Shown piece by piece: positions 22,977-28,233 of a stretch of DNA of 28,233 bases. How positions within the stretch are numbered: the stretch's first letter is position 1; every line of letters starts with the position of its first letter. The translations under genes were made by a program, and so were the position numbers. The stretch covers positions 1 to 28,233 of the forward strand of contig CALSCR010002071.1 in assembly GCA_943704495.1 (NCBI GenBank), read 5' to 3'. Below the pieces are notes generated by a model, which ran no database searches, was not told the DNA's origin, and was given only the letters and a program-made list of their open reading frames with translations. Source of the DNA: Pigoraptor chileana (taxonomy: Eukaryota > Opisthokonta > Filasterea).

Positions 22977-25861
22977 TCAGTCGTGCGGCATCGCCCGCTC
23001 AATGACTATGGGGTCGCCGTGGGGCGCGTGCGCCTGATCACGCATGATATGCAGCTGTGCAAAGTTGAACTTGTCGCTGTCCGGGTGCGGCACAATGCCG
23101 AGATCTCGCTTCTCCTGAAAATCCTTGCGATCCACTTCAAGCCATTTGCGCATGCCACTTTTCTCCTTCTCAATTTTGGCGCGCACCCGGTCCATCTCAG
23201 CCCTGCATGGCCGTATTAGGAGTGCGGGATTCAGCAATAGGCATTTGGTGGCCACCATCTTCTCACAAACACACTCCAGTCCAGCATCCATAAGCTAGCC
23301 AACAACAGCACTACCAACGACGGCGACAACAGCAATAACATCCCCACCCACCCACACACCGTAACATAATTGCAGAGATAGCATGACGATGACATCGCTA
23401 ATGTAACACAAACACACACACATGTTGTAAAAAAACCGACAGTCCCTAACCCAGCCCAAAAACTAAAGCCCAAAAAATGCACTCACTTGTGTGCACTGCG
23501 GAGAAGATTCTTTCTGTCGAAATGATACTTGTCGAGGTCTTCCCTCTCCTTCATGTTGGCCTCTGTCAGTCGCGCCTGCTCCTCCACCTGCGCCTTAGTG
23601 AACTTGAATGTCTGTGTGTGTGTGCGTGCGTGTGTGTGTGTGTGCATAAAACGATTCAGGAGGCAGAGAGATAAGTAAGATGGAAACTAACGACAGTGAA
23701 CAACCACACAGCGGGAGCTCGCACGAACAGACACACACTCGAAAAAAACCACCAAGACATATAGACATAGACATAGATATAGACATAGACATAGACGTAG
23801 ACATATACATAGACATAGACATAGTCATAGTCATAGTCATATATACAGAGAGACAGACACATTCATATACACACACACACAAACGCACCTCCGACTGCAG
23901 CAGTTGTTCCTTGTACTGCTCAAAGTCCTCCCGCTGCTTGCGCTTGATTGTGCGTCGCTCAATCTCACTGGCGGCCTCAGGTTCACCCGCCTATAACATC
24001 AGAATAGACATACACGGTCATGGGTCATGGGTCAGCAAGATGACGAAAGACACACTCGTCGAGATGGCCGATCACAATCACCAGACAACCATAACCAGCA
24101 CAAGCGATTGGTACACAAGGCAACCGCATCGGAGGCACAGTGCCACTCCCGCAATCCAGCCACACCTTGCAATTATTCATGGACAGCAGGGACGCCCACA
24201 CACGCCTACACCCACACCCACGCAGACACCCATGCACACATCCACACACACACACACACGCACACACACACACACGCACACACACACCTCTCTCTTGAAT
24301 CGCTTGCGCATGTCTTCCTCCATCTTCTTGAGCGTCTTCGAGTGGTGACGCTTGTCTGCAAAGTGGCGCTTTTGCAAATCCTGCTCAGATCGCTCGTGGA
24401 TTGTCGTGAGTTGCAAGTGCTCTATCCGGTGTTGCTCCGCCTGACGTAACACAAATAATCATGAACGAGGGTGAGTATTGTGAGTGGATGAGTGGAGTAA
24501 ATAGTCAATGACAGACATTCATCATAAGCAAAGACAAAGACATAGACATAGAGAGAGACAGAGACACACGCGCCACACACATGCACACATGGTCACGCAG
24601 ACACACGCCAATCTAAACAGACATAATGACAATGCACCACATACAAACGCAACCCTTCTTAACATCTCCCTCCATCTCTTATTCTGCCCCATCTGTCTGT
24701 CTGTCTGTCTCACCCCCCCCCCCCCCTCCTCTCTATCTCTCCATTTCCCGCCTGTGGAGTCCATGGGCACAGCGCCTATGACACTGGCTTGAATCCTACA
24801 TCTCTATTTCCCGCCAAATCGCGCAAGATGGCGACCAAAACGCTTACCTGGTGCTCCTCAATCAGTGCGTGCGACTGCATGCCGTGCTGCAGCATGAGCT
24901 CGTGCTCAATGTCCTGCTGACGCAACTGCAGGTCGTGACGTGTCGACAGCTGCGTTGCGAGCACCTCAAACACCTGTTTGATGCATGCGTACGATGGGTT
25001 TTTGTTGTTGTTGTTGTTGTTGTTGTTGTGGCTAGTGTTAATGTTGTTTTGGACACGGATGTTGTGCAGGCGACCAATTACAACACGAGAAATGTTCCTG
25101 CAGTACACAAACAATCACCCACACCCACACCCATCCCACTCCCACATATACGCCCACAAACATCACTGCGCAAACACACCTTGAGACAGTGCTCCCGGAG
25201 AAGACGCTCAATCTTGTCCCTCTGCTGCGCGCCCAACCGCGTCGTTTCGCTCTCGAGAAGCTCCTGCATCCGCAACTGGAACTGACGGTCCATTTCGCTC
25301 GTCACAAGCGCAATTTCGTCCTTCTGGCGCTTCTTAAGCTCTCGATCGTCCTGAAGCAGCAGACAAGGAAGGAGAATGTGGGTGTGTGAGCAATCGAGGG
25401 GAGTGCGTAGGAAGGAGGGAGATGGAAATGAGATACCTTACATTTAAAACACCCACAATCCGAACGCAGCACACTGGCCCAAAACAAACCCACATCCCCC
25501 GAACAGGCACACACGACACACACGGCAACACAGCCTACCTTCCCGGCGTCCTTGAGTTCCTTGAGCTGTCGTTTGTGGTTCTTTTCAAGCTCCTTCACTT
25601 TCTCCTTGACAAGATGCTTGTGCTGCTTCAACTGGCGTTTTTCGCTGTAGTTCGGCGAAGGGTATAATGTAGGGTGGAGGTTTAGGCCAGTCGCTGTTGT
25701 CTCATGGATGTGTAAACACAAAGACAAGCACACACGGACACAGACACAGACACACACAAGCACAGTCATATGATATTACACGATGGCATTCCCAACCAGC
25801 ACAAAACACAAGAACCGCATGCTACAGGCGCTATGCCCGTGGACTCCACAAATCGCAAGTC

Positions 25862-25917
<56 letters not shown>

Positions 25918-26790
25918 ACCTGTCCTTCATCGAGTCGAGCAGCCGCTTCTTCTCTGCAGCATGCGCCCGCTGAAGTCCGTCGAGTTCGTCTCTCTGTTCC
26001 TTGCGTAGCTTCTCAAGCTCCGTCTCGTGGACCTGTTCATACAAGGCAATATGTTTAGTTCAGTCACAAAACAGACAAACAAACAAATAAACACACACAC
26101 ACACACACACGCACGCATGCACATGCACGCCCGCATTGCCTACCTTTGAGAGAGACTCCAGCTCGCGCGTGTGCTGTTTCCGCAGAATGTCCATGTCCAG
26201 CTGCTGTTTGGACACGAGCGTCTTGACGGCCTTCTGTTGGCGAGCTTTGCTGCGGCGCAATTCGCGCATTTGGTTCTGAAGCAAGTCGCGTTCTTGCTTT
26301 GACGCCTCTGCCTTCTCACGCACAAGCAGGTGTCGCGGGCGGATGGTGTCTGTGGCGCGGTCAAGCACTTGTTGCTGCACGCACGCATGCATGTACGCAT
26401 GTATGTACGCACACACAGACAGACACACAAATGCACGCACGTGGTAAAGACGATTCGGGTGTAAGTGACGGGGCAGGCATGTATCCCCTAGGGACATTGT
26501 CCGATGCAAACAGACAAGGTCACCGTCCTCCAACTGAGCAACTCTATGCACTCACCTGCAAAGACATAAACATACACAGGCACAGACACAGACACAAACA
26601 CAGACACAGACACACACATACAGAGTATAAAGTGCAAATGCGCACCTTGGCCATTTGAGCGGCGCGTGCTTCGGTCGATGGGCCGGGTTCCTGGGTCGCC
26701 CCGTTGACGTCGACCGCGCTGTCTGCGTCGCCGTTTGTCGAGTGGCTCTCCAGCGACTCTTGCTGTTGAGCGCAAGTAAGGGATGACACG

Positions 26791-26823
<33 letters not shown>

Positions 26824-27655
26824 GTGTGTGGAGCGGGGCGAATAGAGACAATTTAGTGCACATAAACAGAGCCAGAGGAGCACAAAGCAGCAAAAACATA
26901 GCAGAAGTCCGCATCGAAATACCCAGAACAACACGCAATCTGAACGCACCACCCTTGACAAATATAAAACGCAATACCAAACACACACGCACATACACAC
27001 CAACAACAGCAGCAGCAACAACAACACAAGAGCATTTAAAAACAGAGCAGCAAGAACAGCGACACGCAGGCACACGCACGTCGTCGTCAATCCTGGCCTG
27101 ATTGAGACCGCGCATAATCTCCTCATAGTCGATCATCTTGACGGCCTCCTTGGATCTCTGCATCAGCGACGACAGCAGCGGGCGAATCGCACCCTCGTCA
27201 ATCTTCATAAACGGATGGCGCAAAAGCTCATCTGCAGGCCACCGCTTCTCGGGATCTTTCTCAAGACACTTGGACAGAAAGTCCTTGAAGTCGCCCGACC
27301 TGTGGGGCGTGGTGTGTGTGTGTGTGTGTGTATGTGTGCGTGCGTGCGTGCAAAGCGAGAGGATGTAAACGTAAGCACGCAAAAGGGAAAACATGCTGGT
27401 TGACCAACGCGCACGAGAACGGCTGTGCGCTTGTGTGCTTGTGTTCTGCATATGTTCCGCATGTGTTCTGTATGTGTTTGTATGTATGTGTTTCAGCACA
27501 TGAATCGTGCCAGAAGTTCAATATCACGTGCCATTCGTGGGACTGGAGTTGTGGTGCATCGCTCTGGGGAATGTGAAAGAGGGCGCTCATGGCGTGAAGC
27601 TTGAAGTGCGGCGGCTTCAATTCGGCTGCAATAGTTGAATTGGTAATTGACAGCC

Positions 27656-27688
<33 letters not shown>

Positions 27689-27962
27689 CAGCACACAAAC
27701 GCAAGTAAAACAACAAAAATGAAAGGCATGTCAGCAATACGAAATGTGGGACTCGTGTCACGCACACGCGCACGCACATCCACGCCGCACTCGGTGTGTA
27801 CCACTACCCGTGCACACAGACAGAGTGAGGCACACGCGCCCTACTGTGCAACTGCGCACAGAAGACCCACCGAGTTCGATACACGTGATGCCCAGGGACC
27901 AAATGTCCACTTTGGTGCCATATGTGCCCGTTTCCATAGCAGTAATAAGCTCAGGGGCCATC
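22977..27962 (-). CDS. TAOK: TAO-type STE20 kinase, C-terminal part (N-lobe beyond right edge); 13 exons
   Basis: TAO kinases are STE20-family kinases that act upstream of p38/JNK and Hippo signalling and on microtubules. Exons: 27962-27871, 27625-27532, 27299-27080, 26762-26646, 26374-26144, 26032-25920, 25644-25539, 25350-25180, 24973-24848, 24440-24288, 23990-23889, 23611-23487, 23202-22977; phases agree, giving 624 codons in the window. The first exon opens inside the activation segment: (W)[15 protein letters not shown], then [33 protein letters not shown] and [16 protein letters not shown] follow closely the TAO-specific pattern, in which AMSALYHI and LQSNEW are conserved, and separate it from SLK/STK10 and [17 protein letters not shown] matches the TAO post-kinase segment. 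A short acidic/Ser linker follows, then about 450 aa of coiled coil. Exon 2 to 3 needs a GC-AG intron. The ATP site and HRD loop are not in the window. Confidence 0.9.
23755..23853. repeat. TAOK: (ATAGAC)n hexanucleotide array
   Basis: About 15 imperfect hexamers (ACATAG/GACATA, with GTCATA variants at the right end) in the TAOK intron 23888-23612. Confidence 0.9.
24231..24287. repeat. TAOK: CA/GT microsatellite at a TAOK donor
   Basis: Interrupted CA tract. On the transcript strand it is a GT tract that begins at the splice donor itself (GAG followed by GTGTGTGTG), in the intron 24287-23991. Confidence 0.9.
24743..24815 (-). mobile_element. Dispersed short element, copy 4, with flanking direct repeats
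   Basis: Best-preserved copy, in the TAOK intron 24847-24441 and in the sense orientation. The element is about 24753-24805. On the plus strand its ends are TGTGGAGTCC and, inverted, TGTAGGATTC, an imperfect inverted pair (TGTRGRRTYC). The 10-bp sequence ATTTCCCGCC lies immediately outside on both sides (24743-24752 and 24806-24815), as expected of a target-site duplication. Confidence 0.6.
25824..25850 (+). repeat. Dispersed short intronic element, copy 5 (3' half)
   Basis: CAGGCGCTATGCCC followed by GTGGACTCCACA, matching the 3' half of the other copies. The 5' half is not recognisable. Antisense, in the TAOK intron 25919-25645. A GA tract follows from 25866. Confidence 0.6.
25866..25916. 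repeat. TAOK: (GA)n microsatellite
   Basis: Near-perfect run of about 25 GA units directly downstream of the TAOK exon 6 donor (CT on the transcript strand) and about 15 bp beyond element copy 5. Confidence 0.95.
26557..26632. repeat. TAOK: (CAGACA)n hexanucleotide tract
   Basis: Imperfect CAGACA/CACAGA repeat in the TAOK intron 26645-26375, adjoining the exon 4 donor. Confidence 0.8.
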
Positions 27963-28233
27963 CTGCACGACACGCACACACAGACGCACACGCACACGCA
28001 CACACACACACAGAGGAAAACAGATGTACACACATAGGCATGCTTGATGAGCACATTGGGACAGTTGGTGCATGCGCACGCGATCGAGGCAGTGCCATAC
28101 AGTGCATTATCGAAGTGGAAAGTGTCCATATCGTACTCCCACAAAGCCAAGACCGGAATAGAGTAGTGATACGCCTTGTGAGACATTCACCGCTGAGTAC
28201 GACACGTACTCTGCGTTTTGTTTTGTTTGGGTA
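27963..28233 (-). other. TAOK: Probable TAOK intron to the right edge
   Basis: No kinase-domain motif (DFG, GTPYW or HRD) is readable in any minus-strand frame here, although the next exon begins with the last base of the Trp codon before MAPE. The stretch next to the exon is CA/GT rich (27969-28016). I take it as intron with the preceding kinase exons outside the window. Confidence 0.55.

Noticed and set aside
23755-23853. CRISPR-like array
   Set aside because: Units are 6 bp with no spacers; it is a simple hexanucleotide microsatellite in an intron.
26456-26510. Possible sixth copy of the dispersed element (GATTCGGGTGTAAGTGAC ...)
   Set aside because: Similarity is weak and needs several gaps; the diagnostic GGACTCCACA end is missing.
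22977-27962. SLK/STK10 (LOK) identity for the right-hand kinase
   Set aside because: The long C-terminal coiled coil suggested it, but [16 protein letters not shown] and the post-kinase segment match TAO kinases much better.

Overview
This is a window of a compact, intron-rich nuclear genome, most likely a unicellular relative of animals. A choanoflagellate such as Salpingoeca is my best guess, but that is inference. Genes have many short GT-AG introns stuffed with CA/GT microsatellites, exons are GC-rich, and the gene set (tuberin/TSC2, TAO kinase, CTR9, class I-type HMG-CoA reductase) suits a holozoan. Nothing bacterial or viral was seen.

Layout, left to right. (1) 66-744, minus: part of a coiled-coil protein gene that runs off the left edge; family unknown. 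(2) 1685-9958, minus: a complete tuberin/TSC2 homologue, 11 exons with consistent phases, about 2110 aa, carrying the C-terminal Rheb-GAP domain with its asparagine thumb. (3) About 10305-11201, plus: a helix-turn-helix reading frame broken across shifting frames. It is probably a decayed gene or mobile-element remnant and lies head to head with TSC2. (4) 11727-14984, minus: a 4-exon gene of about 834 aa that fuses a soluble HMG-CoA reductase to an APH/choline-kinase-fold phosphotransferase. (5) 15858-22075, plus: a complete CTR9 (Paf1 complex TPR subunit), 13 exons, about 1140 aa, divergent from gene 4 across an 873-bp promoter region. (6) 22977-27962, minus: the C-terminal 624 codons of a TAO-type STE20 kinase, 13 exons, with its N-lobe beyond the right edge.

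The genes do not form an operon. TSC2 (brake on Rheb/TORC1), TAOK (STE20 kinase of the p38/Hippo type) and HMGR (mevalonate entry) are all growth and stress linked, but this proximity is probably chance.

The most unusual items are the HMGR-phosphotransferase fusion; a short dispersed element of about 50 bp found in five introns of three genes, with imperfect TGT-type terminal inverted repeats and, at one copy, a flanking 10-bp direct repeat; a GC-AG intron inside the TAOK kinase domain; and paired CACGTGAC boxes upstream of TSC2.

Exon boundaries were deduced by eye from splice signals, phase and homology, and no transcript data were used.
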